Part shown: one piece after another, positions 54,125 to 64,000 of the stretch
Position numbering within the stretch: the first letter of the stretch is position 1
Layout: each line of letters starts with the position of its first letter
Assembly (NCBI GenBank): GCA_021186555.1
Contig: JAJKFL010000003.1
Span: 23,951,908 to 24,015,907, forward strand
Source of the DNA: Reticulitermes speratus
Taxonomy: Eukaryota > Arthropoda > Insecta > Blattodea > Rhinotermitidae
DNA: 64,000 nucleotides
Reading direction: 5' to 3'
Position numbers and translations under genes: made by a program
The notes under the pieces: generated by a model
What the model saw: only the letters and a program-made list of their open reading frames with translations
What the model was told of the DNA's origin: nothing
The model's database searches: none

Positions 54125-54385
54125 AAGGTAAAACAATCCCATTAAAGGCCTGGACAGGCCCTTAGGGTTCGAGGAGGTTGAGGCTCCCAGATTTCTAGAC
54201 AATCGGCACATGAAGGTGGTAAGGTTGTCAGCCCTAAGCACCAGCCGCCTTTACCCCCCAGGAAATACTCCTGGTACTCATTTCTGTTAGAGGCTGAGTC
54301 GACCCCAGGGCCATAGTGCGACCGAAAGATTATGTCAATGAAAAATTCCAGTGACACCATCGGGAATCGAATCCTCTTACGGATG
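54125..54385 (-). mobile_element. SINE1 copy
   Basis: Complement of the 10740-11035 copy: ggcctggacaggcccttagg, ggaggttgaggctcccagat, gacaatcggcacatgaaggt, ccaggaaatactcctggtac and gggaatcgaatcc occur in the expected reverse order. Confidence 0.72.
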
Positions 54386-54389
54386 TTAC

Positions 54390-55230
54390 AGTCAAGTATC
54401 TTATGTGCTAGATGTAAGACCGCCTAGGCTGACAGATATTTACCGTCATTCGGATGAATGTGGTTTCTCCACTTGATTGTAGAAATGTAAGCCACGTGGG
54501 AAATATCGAAGTCAAAGGCAAAGTCACTTTCGACTTTCGGAGTGTCAGCCCGTCCTTCTTCCTGTCGAGTCCCTATAGGGGCATATCTCTAGATGAAAGT
54601 CTGGGGTTTTGAAAGTGGTGTCTTACTGTCTGGGAGTGCCCGGTCTGACGACAAAGCGCGTCTGGCAATTGTCAGAAGTCACAGTCTGTCAGTTTTACAT
54701 ATTTACATATTTGAGGTTTTAGTTGTGTGTATATACAAATTAATACAGTGTTTGCACCTTTTGAAGGATATACAATATATACAGGACTTCTTTTAGCCCA
54801 ATTCATGTACAGAAGCAGGTCATGCCTTACCTTACTTAGCTTTTACAATAACGGCAACTTAGTTGGACTATCGTATGCTTGCCTGCCGCGAAGTTTAAGG
54901 CTCTTATAGTTTCTGGGCTGGGCTGGGCTTCGCATTGTCTGAAGTTTCAAATATTTTCATTTTCATATTTTGTGTGAAGTCTGGTTGCATAAGTTTGTGA
55001 CAAGGTCATATACGTACGGGATTTTGAATGCCACATATATATATCTCGGAATGGCGTGCGCCATGTAAAGTGGACCAAACGACCAAATATTCAAAAAAGC
55101 TAACTAAACGTTACAGTTACACAATTACATTTGTCTTTCAGCATTTTTTATTGTATCACCGCAATGTTATATTAGTCATAAGGTACGATCCAGTCTTATT
55201 ATTTAATTGGACGACTGAGTAATCGTGGTT
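54390..55230. other. Unannotated interval
   Basis: Nothing recognised beyond short simple runs. Confidence 0.35.
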
Positions 55231-55234
55231 CTAT

Positions 55235-55465
55235 TTTTGCAAAGAGCAAAAGATCTACTTCAAAGCTTCCACACCGGCTCTGAGGCCCACAGAGCCTCCT
55301 ATTTGACGGGTACTAGTGGTTTTCTTCCTGGAATAAATTGGCCGGGGCGTGAAGCTGTCCACACACTTCCATCTATTGACGAAGTCAAGTGTGATTAAAG
55401 CTATACGTCCATTTCCCCATATGCTTTTATGGCATGCACAGGGACAAATTTACCTTTCAGCTTTC
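55235..55465 (+). mobile_element. SINE2 copy, head truncated
   Basis: cacaccggctctgaggccca, ttgacgggtactagtggttt, aattggccggggcgtgaagc, ttttatggcatgcacaggga and caaatttacctttca represent body and tail. A degraded FB-arm-like stretch follows at about 55560-55625. Confidence 0.65.
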
Positions 55466-55639
55466 CTACCTGTCGTTTTGTTATGGCGCGAAGCTAAATC
55501 ATGCATCCTCAAAGAGGAAATTTGAGAACATGAGTTCGAAATTTGAGGTCCACACAGTCGTGCTGATTGAAACTGTCATCTTCTTGGATGTGATGTCGTA
55601 TGGTCTGGTCTATATACACATATACCAATTCAGGAGTGA

Positions 55640-57025
55640 AAAATCTTAAAGTAACAGGAGGATGGAGATACATACATAATGAGGAACTTCACAATTCTTG
55701 TCATTATCACCATTAATTTAGCAGGAATCTCCGTTACGATTTATGTAATAATCGATTAATGTGTATTACTTCCATTTTAAATGTCAGAAAAAATAGCATG
55801 CAAGTGAAGAAAATAAAATATTTAAGAACTCCATCGCTTAAGTTTATTCTTTCGGACTTTGCCCAACGTCACAATTTTTCTTTCACAAAAATAACTGATT
55901 TTCAGAACTAGACACTGTTTCCTTCATTTGTTGAATAAGAGCAGATAACAGATTTGTAATCTGTTGAACCCATAGTTAATGCTGCTCTGTTGCTTTTTTG
56001 GCTACTGTATAATCTTATCACCATTCTCAGTCTGAAAATTTTATATTCCAGATTCGTCTTTTTATAAATTCTATCCGCAGAAAAAACAGGAGGCCTGATA
56101 CTGACTGACCGATATTCCAGATCGAATCGAAACTTCCGATCTCGTGGGTTGCCGAAATGTACGTGTGTGCTGCCGTGTTTCAAATTCGTGCACGAATGTA
56201 ATTTTTCTTATTCAGCAAACTGACTGGCTCCTTTGTCTTATGACGAATTATGCTCATGATGTGCTAATACTCGTATGTTAATCCCATCCATTGAAATACA
56301 TTTTACAACCATATTATTTTATCGTGAACGTCAAATGGCGGGTGTGCAGGAAGCTTATAATCGAACACACATTCACGAATTCTCAGGGGATGTGAATTTA
56401 AGTTGCATTAATATTCACCTCTTTTGTACATCGTCCTCGTGTATTATGCTTCTCATTCCTACTTCTCGCTCCACTGCTTACTTTAACTGCGCAATACGCC
56501 ACTAACGCGTGGCACCTCGTCTACGAGCTCCGCCTACAGCTTCTTAATAACCTGAAGAAAGTCGAACATAAATTCGTAACTGCGTAATGACTAACAAGGA
56601 TCGTTGAATCTAGTTTCGCCTTTTCCACTCTCTCGAGCTTACTTACGGACATCACAAACAATGTAGAACAAAACGTTGAATTGAGATACGTGTGGAGCGC
56701 CACTGAACGGATGACTGGGGGCGCACGCCTCGTTCCGTGCGCACTGGAAATTCATAACAAAAGCATGAGGAAAGAAGTCGCCTAGCAGAACTCGTAGAAG
56801 ACAAAATAATGCTGAAGTTACTGTGATGTTTAAAAATGTGGTTTTTACTTCAAAGAAGACCAGTTCAGGCTGTTTACGAAAATAATCGCTCTTTATTGTG
56901 AAAAAAACACGAAACACATCAGTACACCGTGAAAGCTAAGTTAAGACTTTTTAATGTTAAAACAGCTGGTGCGTATATTTACCACTGCCCTTTAAAATGT
57001 TAATATGTATGTTAAGGATATACAG
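55640..57025. other. Unannotated interval
   Basis: A short RTE-like scrap (catacataatgaggaacttc) at about 55665-55695 is the only familiar sequence. Confidence 0.35.
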
Positions 57026-57029
57026 TGTG

Positions 57030-57165
57030 AGGATATGGGCTGGATTCACATGACCAATTTTGGCCTCCTGTGTGCATGGCAATGAAACTTGGGGTTCCAA
57101 AAAAAGCAAGGAATTTCTTGACTAGCTGACAGCTTCTGCAAATTGACTCTGCTCTATGGACTTTC
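57030..57165 (+). mobile_element. RTE-type LINE 3' tail fragment
   Basis: gatatgggctggattcacat, gcaatgaaacttggggttcc, gcaaggaatttcttgactag and ttgactctgctctatgga match the LINE end. Confidence 0.6.
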
Positions 57166-57679
57166 AGTGTATGTTAGTAAATGATAGGCACAGCTGACAT
57201 GCTGCTGAAGGCAGTGGGAATAGCACTGACCAGGTGTGCGGCCACCGGATGTTTACAGTAACTTACAAACAGAGGCGGCGCTGGACAGTGGAAACGCAGA
57301 TTCTGCGCACTATGTCAAGCAAGAGATTAATGAATTGGAAAGGATGTGAAAGAAAGAATTTGTCGCTTACTTTAGGGTATTATCACGGCATTTTCCTGAA
57401 CGGACTGAGGAAAACAACAAATATATCAGTCGGCACAGTCGGTGCCCAGGCGCCACTCACATCGAGTTTCTGCCGAACAAAACTTAGAACAAGCGTTGCC
57501 TCTTGGGTCATCTAGTTGGCCAAGACTGTTTCTAAAATCATCTTTTAATGGTGGAGGCTTTGCAACCCACAAAAACCTCTGTTACGTTTCCGTTTGGTTC
57601 TTATTATATTTAACTCTTTCAAATGGTTCGTATAAGAGTGAAATTTGAGATTCACAAGACGCTGAATGTGAAGATAACT

Positions 57680-57795
57680 GGCTACTGGTATGTGACGCCG
57701 TGTAACTATATGTGTACAGACTTGTCAGAGAAGCCTGCTGCCCTCATTATTAGAATATATGATGGAGAGAGCAGGTTTCTCTGAAATGTATATAC
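57680..57795. repeat. FB-family copy
   Basis: ctggtatgtgacgccgtgta, actatatgtgtacagacttg, agagaagcctgctgccctca and atggagagagcaggtttctc. Confidence 0.55.
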
Positions 57796-58114
57796 AAAGA
57801 ACCGTCGTTTTACGTCCATTTGTTTTACACCTTTTTGTAACGCCCCTTGCAAACTTACATCATTTCTTAATTTCCGCTCTCACATTTTCGGTATAAAGCC
57901 CTTTGCCTGGCTGGGCACATGGACGCAGCCGGGAGAGTACAAATCTCACGGAGCAGAACAAAACTGGGGGGCTGCGCGTTCACTGCAAACTATGCAGTCA
58001 CTGTGCACTCGCCATTTAGCTCAGATCACGTGGCTTAATTGCATTTATTTAGGTGTATTATTTTATCTGTCTACAAAGGCAAAGATGACACACTCGATCT
58101 AGAAAAAAAGCTGA

Positions 58115-58510
58115 CACGACCATGAATAATCGTAGCAACAATCTTAACGGTAGTAATTTGTATGATCTGTGGTTCATAAAGTCACTCTGTAGCAAAGCCT
58201 GTGGGGGTGAATTTGATTATCCGTGACAGAACATCTGTCACAGCGACGATAAGAAAAAATCTACCATCCGTGCCATGCCTAGTACACAGGAACTAGACTG
58301 AAACTAAAAAACTGAGAAGACGACGAATCAAACTTTCCCTACTGTAACCACCATCATACCTACCTATATTAATATGGCACGACCACAACCCTAACCTAAA
58401 CGCAGCAAGAATCTTAACGATGGTAATAAAGTGACTGAGATGAAGACGCTGTGAGATTGAATTTAGTCATCCGTGACGCCGATATGGAACACGTACATCC
58501 GTGATAAATG
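58115..58510. repeat. Diverged direct repeat, copies ~280 bp apart
   Basis: cgtagcaacaatcttaacgg ... ttatccgtgacagaacat (from 58132) and cgcagcaagaatcttaacga ... tcatccgtgacgccg (from about 58410) share order and several runs. A local duplication or part of an unnamed repeat. Confidence 0.55.
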
Positions 58511-58635
58511 TACGCAGCTTGTTTACAATTCCTTTTCAGTGTACATAGGCACAAATTAATATTAATTGTACATTTCTATATTAATATCAGTAAGATAATA
58601 ATATAACAAATACATGTTCATATATCGAATTAAAA

Positions 58636-58795
58636 TGAGTACTGGGTTTCTTTCCCGGGCGTAAAGCAGCTGAGGCGTGGCGTAGACCACCCACCCTCCT
58701 CTAGCGCCGAGGTTAAGAAAGAGGCTATACCTCTACTTCTCCTCTGGGACTTCATGGCCCCTTCTAGGGTGAAATTTACCTTTCACCATTACATA
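58636..58795 (+). mobile_element. SINE2 copy, 5' truncated
   Basis: tgagtactgggtttctttcc, cgggcgtaaagcagctgagg, ctagcgccgaggttaagaaa, gggacttcatggcccct and gtgaaatttacctttcacc. Confidence 0.68.
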
Positions 58796-59244
58796 TACCG
58801 AATATGAACAGGCTGCCATTGATATGATTGCCCCAAGCTCCAATTATTCCATTATTTGTTATGAGAATATCATTTTTGCTTTACGCCTTTTTTTATTTAC
58901 GCCCAGTTTTCAGAAACACAACTAGGGCGTAAAATAACGGCTACGTGTACATGTGTACCAGATTATACGTTATCACGTCTGAGAAGACAGCTATCTACAG
59001 AAAACCACCGTTTTGGGAGGAACCTCTTAACGTCAGGATAGAAGAGTTTAGATTTTGATGCTTGTTTAACAGTTCTGTACTCTTAAAAATAAAAATCATT
59101 TTGTGGCTTATAACCAGCCTTAAAGCTGTTTCCCTTTAGGAGTTAATTCCTGTACTATACGTTAAATAAAGGCTTCATGTTGCAGAATTTTAAGCAAATA
59201 AAAGTAATGTTCTTGTATTTAATTACGCACTAGCTATGAAGAAG

Positions 59245-59445
59245 TATGGGGGAGTGCAAGTATAGCTCCCAAATTCTTAACCACAGCGCCAGATGGAGGT
59301 CAGTAGTAAGCTTCACGTACCGGCCGCTTTATCCTTGGAGAAAGTTTCCTCGTTATCCATTTGATAGGAGCTGGGTAGGACCCAGAGCTGGTCTGAACGC
59401 CAAGCAGAAGAAAAAATCTTGTTCCTTCACGGAATAGATGCATTT
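59245..59445 (-). mobile_element. SINE2 copy, head truncated
   Basis: In + sense: gagtgcaagtatagctccca, attcttaaccacagcgccag, gtaccggccgctttatcctt, gagctgggtaggacccagag and ctggtctgaacgccaagcag. Confidence 0.68.
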
Positions 59446-59494
59446 AAGGAGTGTGAGTCGAGATATGGAACACGCATATCGAAATGGGAATTAA

Positions 59495-59745
59495 AATATT
59501 TTGGTCGGAAAGCCTGAATGTGCGAGGTTATTTGCAAGACCTAAGCGAAGCTTGGACAATTATAGTTGGATGAATGTTAAGGAAAGAAGATGTGATGATA
59601 TGGGCGGATTATTGCGATTCAGGATAAATTTCAGTGGTGGAGGTCTTGTAAAAGCACAATGTGTTTTGAAGTTGCGTAGAATATTGGCAATTTACTGACC
59701 AGTGAAGGGACTCTCACTAGGTCAAGAACTCAACTCCGTGGGATG
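59495..59745 (+). mobile_element. RTE-type LINE 3' fragment
   Basis: attttggtcggaaagcctga, gcaagacctaagcgaagctt, tatgggcggattattgcgat and tcaagaactcaactccgtgg follow the LINE end at low identity. Confidence 0.5.
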
Positions 59746-59944
59746 CTAACTTTGTAGCAGACTTCATAAATCTTTTATGTTGTCTGAACCTTGAAGCAAG
59801 GGTTTGTAACTTGAACAAAAGGAATAATACGAAGATGGTGCAGGGCTATAACTCGCTGCATTTCGACCGTAATTAATCGATTATATTCTATTCAGTGACG
59901 TTCACGGCGTTAGGATTCGTAATTCATACGATTTGAACGTCTGA

Positions 59945-60140
59945 TATTAAAATGGACCTTAAGGAAGTGGGGTGTGAAGGTGTGAAATGGATTCATTTGG
60001 ATTAGGATATAGTCAGTCCAGTACCAGGCAATTTTGAAAGGAAGAATAATCCTTCGTGTTTTATAAAAGGCGGATAATTTTTTGATGAGTTCAGCTGCTA
60101 TTAGCTTCTCAAGAACCACTCTGTTCCATGGGTTAGTTAG
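59945..60140 (+). mobile_element. RTE-type LINE 3' tail fragment
   Basis: attaaaatggaccttaagga, agtggggtgtgaaggtgtga, gctattagcttctcaagaac, cactctgttccatgggttag. A second 3' end 200 bp after the previous one, so an independent insertion. Confidence 0.6.
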
Positions 60141-60144
60141 CACA

Positions 60145-61200
60145 TAATAGGGACAGGTATTCAAAAGTCGTTCCCGGAATATTTCTAATGCTTCCGCAGT
60201 CGAAAGAATTTGGTTGCCTTTCTGTACCACAGAACTAGTTTAACTTGAGCTCTCAAGTACGTATTGTGAGAGAGCACAAAAGCACATGCACTTTCCATCA
60301 TCCCAACACTTGCACACAATCACCATGGTAACAGGTTTTAGCCTTTATTGTTATCTACTTCCTTTCATTTCAGTTTTCTGGGTGCACTTTTGTTGTGCAA
60401 CTTCTACTGAATAGGTGGGGGAAGAGAGATCTCCTCCCTTGTCGCCAGCATACCTCAAACTCTACAGCAACCGTCTTTTAAGTTTCTGGTTGGAAGATTT
60501 CATCTTATGTCGTATCGTCTATCACTCCATCTTATTTCGGTCTTCTTACTTACTTTCCTCCTAATCTCTTCCTATCCTTTTCCTAAAATCATCACTGTAT
60601 TATTTTTCTGCTTCCCAAGGCACATGCATCAGAAATGTACGGTTAACAAAAGACTGCCGACCTTTTCTTCTTGTTCAGCTTGTTCCTTCTTTTTGTTTGA
60701 CATATTAAGGCTTCTATGGAAACGTGTCGCGACGCGATATCATAAACATTCACGTGCATTATATTACATAGCGTCCCATACTCTGCAGCGCAAATAAATG
60801 GAACTCTCTTCTACCGTATTCTAAAGGAATTTCACTTCATATGTCTAATAAAATAAAACAAGTACCCATTCTTCGTCCGGGTTACAGTTGCATTCCTTGT
60901 CACTATCACAACATAGCAGTTGTACTTAATTAATTAAAGCATTAAACAAGGAATGAAGTTGAAGTGAAGAAATCAAAATTGATTCATATAATATAAGAAG
61001 AGGTTTGAGGATTGTACCCAAAAGAAATCTACCACAATACTTGTACGGCGCATTGACAACCGTGACTACCGTACATATTGGCGAGAGTACGGAGCAATTT
61101 CACAGTGTCTTATGGTGTTCTTTATTAGGTATGCGGAAGGGGACGAAAAACAGAAAATTTACATATTTACATACATATAATTCGCTTAACCGTCTTAGTT
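60145..61200. other. Unannotated interval
   Basis: No gene or repeat recognised. A 96-residue hydrophobic N-terminal frame at 60507-60797 is unsupported. Confidence 0.35.
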
Positions 61201-61204
61201 CATT

Positions 61205-61385
61205 CATATTTTGACTTGCACTGCCGGGATTCGATTGTGGGCAGGAAGGGTAATCTTTCTCTTAGCCACCGCTCCTAACACCTCTTGTCCCGATCAGCAT
61301 TTTATATGTTCAGGAACTAAGGTAAAGTGACCGGGGCGTAAAATTGTCCATTCATCTTCATGCAGTGGGGTTGACGTCTCTTACT
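61205..61385 (+). mobile_element. SINE2 copy, diverged
   Basis: tgccgggattcgattgtggg (B-box end), ctaaggtaaagtgaccgggg, cgtaaaattgtccattcatc. Head end and body are recognisable. Confidence 0.5.
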
Positions 61386-61389
61386 TAAG

Positions 61390-62450
61390 CCGTATGACGT
61401 AATTTATTGTCGCAACTTACGTGGCGACCTCTGTAAGGAGTCCTTTGCAACTTAACCCTTTTGAACCAGAAATTAATTTAAATTGCTTATAAAAATTCAT
61501 TTCCAACCTCATAGAAAACGCACTGCATTACCAAGACAAAGACCAACAGGTTACTGCTAGACTGTTTCATGAATGTTTTATGCATTCGCAGTAAAATAGA
61601 ACGATTTACACACACAAACACACAAAAACACACACACGCATATATATATAGGCCTATATATTTTATACAGAAGATTACAATTTTCGGTTGCACGCCAACA
61701 CAAGGCCGCACTTGTCATTTACACAAGAAACATGGAAGCGTATTTGCGTAAATATAAGGTTTAGTTACACCAATAATAAAGGTGAACTGGATTAAACTAA
61801 AACAAAAAAAGTGTCTTATTTGAAACGTCTTATTATAACTTGTGTGATACAAAACTTTCTTATTTCTTGTTACCTCATTTAATCACTATTTATCATGAAA
61901 ATATTACGCAAAACATAGATACCCTGTGTGAGAAAAATGTAGAAGTTTGAATATTAAAGCAAGGACCACTGCATTTGTAGAGTTAAACCGATTTTCCCCA
62001 CTCCTCCTCCCCGTGTCACTGTCAGTAGGGCCAAAGAATCTTTCCATTTTCATATGTCTTACACGCCTTCATCCAGGAACGCATCTCCTTATACATGGAA
62101 GGCCAAAGAGACCTATAAAAACCACCACGTATTTTAGAAACACATAAAAGGGTCATAAAAACGTTACACAGTTCAAGCATTGTAGATGGTGGGAGCTTGG
62201 AGAGAGATAAAGATGTGATGGACCGGGCAAACAAGTATAAAAGGAATGGAGAGTGACAGATATGGCAAGACAAGCTGGATTAAAAGACACAAAGGTGTAG
62301 TGTTATGAGGGGGATATGAAGTATGTTTCGGTGGGGAAAAAGCATTAAAAATGCTTTATGGGTTGCATTTAAATATCTTTAGACAGGAACGGGTTTCCAA
62401 GTTTATTGCCAAAGGCGGACTCATCTAAGCCTGAGTCCTTATTCCAACGC
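61390..62450. other. Unannotated interval
   Basis: Holds a short ca-rich run at about 61609-61639 and a tata run. No gene recognised. Confidence 0.35.
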
Positions 62451-62454
62451 CCAA

Positions 62455-63010
62455 CATACATGTGCGAGGGGCGGCACATATAGCATGCACAAGGTTAATG
62501 ACAAAAGCATTTAAAATTTGGTCGGCCGGAAAACCGGGGGGTCGCAGTTGGATTTCCGGCAGAGGAAAGATATTTTTCTCCTATTTGAAAAGTCCAGACC
62601 GACTAAGGTTTCAACCAAGCCTCCTCTTCAGTGGGTACCGAGGCTGTTTCTCCGGGGTAAGAAAGCAAGGACGTGAAGCTGACCACTTACATTTATTCAG
62701 TGCCGAGATAAAAAATGAGAGGAACTATACCACCACTCCTCCATGTACCTTCATGGCGTGGATATGAATGACTTTATATTGACCTCGAATCCTCAACGGG
62801 TGACCACGTGCAAGACCTACCTGTAGATGGAAGCATAATATTACAATTAATTATAAAGAAATAGAATATGAAAATGCGATTGGATTAAGCTAGTTCAGGC
62901 TAGGATAAAACGGCGGGTTGTTGTGAGCACGGTAATGGATCTTTGGGTTCCATACGAGACTGGGTATGTATCGACTAGCATAGCGAGCAGGACTTGCTCA
63001 TGGAATCCTT
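62455..63010 (+). mobile_element. RTE-type LINE 3' fragment split by SINE2
   Basis: The left piece reads RGAAHIACTRLMTKAFKIWS and AGKPGG (compare [25 protein letters not shown] in LINE-F). After the SINE2 the right piece continues acgtgcaagacctacctgta, gatggaagcataatattaca, ggataaaacggcgggttgtt and gcacggtaatggatctttgg. Confidence 0.65.
62525..62775 (+). mobile_element. SINE2 copy within RTE fragment
   Basis: gatttccggcagaggaaaga, tgaaaagtccagaccgacta, cttcagtgggtaccgaggct, gcaaggacgtgaagctgacc, tgtaccttcatggcgtggat. tRNA-like A box lost. Confidence 0.68.
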
Positions 63011-63244
63011 ACTTTGGAATTGCCCATATGCCTTTACATATAATTGTTTTTATCGCCGACGAATTGTAAAAGTACCTAACAGATATATTTGTAAAGGTAC
63101 AAATTAGAAGCTAAAGGCCATTCAGCTAGTCCGGAAATTTTCTACTTTTTCTGGAACCAGAGTATTTATTAACACGTCCCTGGGTTGAACCAGTTTAGTT
63201 CAGTCTACATATTCATGCCACATATATGTAGGAAATATTTTAAA

Positions 63245-63480
63245 ATTCTGCTCCCATCTTCGACTAGGTCTCCCAGGCATGAACCAGTTTAATTTATCTG
63301 CAGCCCCACACCACATGCAGTGTACAAGAACCATTGCAATATTATCCTCCCATCTACGACTAAGTCTCCAATGTGGTTGTTCCCTTCAGGCGTGCCAACA
63401 AAAATCATTTTTATCGCCATCGTGCGTGCTGCAAGCTCCGTCCATATAACCCTCATTGATTTCTTCGACCTAATAATTAT
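63245..63480 (-). mobile_element. RTE-type LINE fragment
   Basis: The - strand carries RVIWTELAARTMAIKMIFVG and TPEGN, then a repeated GDLV.DG.. motif (twice, 63260-63280 and 63350-63375), i.e. the near-C-terminal block and a local duplication of it. Confidence 0.5.
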
Positions 63481-63599
63481 TAGTAAAGAACGCGGCTTAA
63501 TAACCCCTCATGTTTTATTCCATCCTCCCATCAGTTCATCTCCCTTACGTAACATTATCATCGGTAATTTCAATAGAATTTTATAATAAATATTATGTC

Positions 63600-63868
63600 A
63601 CTATGCTGTTATCGTTGACCGAGGAATCAGGGTTCTATTCCCGGCAGGGCTAAGAGATTTCTCCTTTTATGCATGGAGTGCAGACCGGCACTGTGGACCA
63701 CCAAACCTCCTACCATGTGGATACCTTGGGCCCCTTCCCATGTAGCAAGGCTGCTGGATTGTGAAGCTGACCACTTACCTGCACGTAGTTGCTGTGATAA
63801 AAATGCACGGAACTGTACTTCCATTCCGCCACTGGTTACCACCACGGTAAAACATAAATTTCTCCCTG
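63600..63868 (+). mobile_element. SINE2 copy
   Basis: gaggaatcagggttctattc and ccggcagggctaagagattt (B box and start of body), gtagcaaggctgctggattg, tgaagctgaccacttacctg, ccctgtccatgccacgaaag. Confidence 0.65.
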
Positions 63869-64000
63869 TCCATGCCACGAAAGCATATTGCGGGAGTAGA
63901 GGTATAGCTCTACTAATTTTTAACCTCGGCGATAAATGGAGGTAAGTGGCTAACATCACTCTCCGGCCGCTATACCCCCGGGAAAGGAGCCTGGTACTAA
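63869..64000 (-). mobile_element. SINE2 copy running off the window
   Basis: In + sense: ccatgccacgaaagcatatt, agtagaggtatagctctact, taacctcggcgataaatgga, ctccggccgctatacccccg, ggaaaggagcctggtacta. It is tail-to-tail with the preceding copy, sharing the ctgtccatgcca junction. Confidence 0.68.

Overview
The window looks like nuclear DNA of an insect. It is AT-rich, has GT-AG introns of 1 to 10 kb, holds two arthropod-type host genes and is otherwise packed with retrotransposon debris. The RTE-type LINE with a (TTAG)n tail and the tRNA-derived SINEs resemble repeats I know from cockroach and termite genomes. A polyneopteran, perhaps Blattodea, is a tentative inference only. There are no bacterial operons, no CRISPR and no rRNA.

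Host genes. (1) The 3' half of a TRPC-type (TRP/TRPL/TRP-gamma group) cation channel lies on the + strand in five exons: 1933-2100, 11905-12121, 13984-14197, 15126-15364 and 16307-16974. Splice phases agree (0, 1, 2, 1). The exons carry TRP box 1 (EWKFAR), TRP box 2 (LPPPFN), a conserved C-terminal helical region and a C-terminal GGWI tail. The N-terminus and membrane domain lie left of the window. (2) A complete Rab GTPase, closest to the Rab29/Rab7L1 branch of the Rab32 group, lies on the - strand in four exons (22736 down to 18985). Joined, they give 212 codons with P-loop, WDIAGQE, NKCD, TSAK and a C-terminal CSC. The two genes converge, and a decayed 51-bp minisatellite with an embedded hAT-type MITE lies between them.

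1-1.8 kb: a frameshifted transposon-like gene (- strand) with four copies of an inverted-repeat motif upstream. 2.1-11.9 kb: the first visible TRP intron holds nested transposons. An old LINE (LINE-B) was split by a 5.4-kb esterase-type LINE (LINE-A), which was itself split by an antisense LINE fragment (LINE-C). Farther on, LINE-B was split again by a deleted pogo/Tigger element with 31-bp perfect terminal repeats. 22.8-64 kb: no host gene was recognised. This part is a mosaic of RTE-type LINEs (a long copy at 30.6-33.8 kb, a younger truncated copy at 45.7-47.2 kb and about a dozen 3' fragments), at least 14 copies of one tRNA-derived SINE (SINE2), two copies of another (SINE1), a palindromic dispersed family (called FB here), and several hammerhead-ribozyme-like motifs of the kind reported in Penelope-like elements.

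The most notable items are the hammerhead-like folds (best at 45636-45680, - strand), a minisatellite that appears to derive from the arm of the FB family, a SINE copy with an internal 43-bp tandem amplification, and a retrotransposon ORF1 that seems to combine a ZAD-like Cys motif with an SGNH esterase. All boundaries were read by eye. No alignment or folding program was run.
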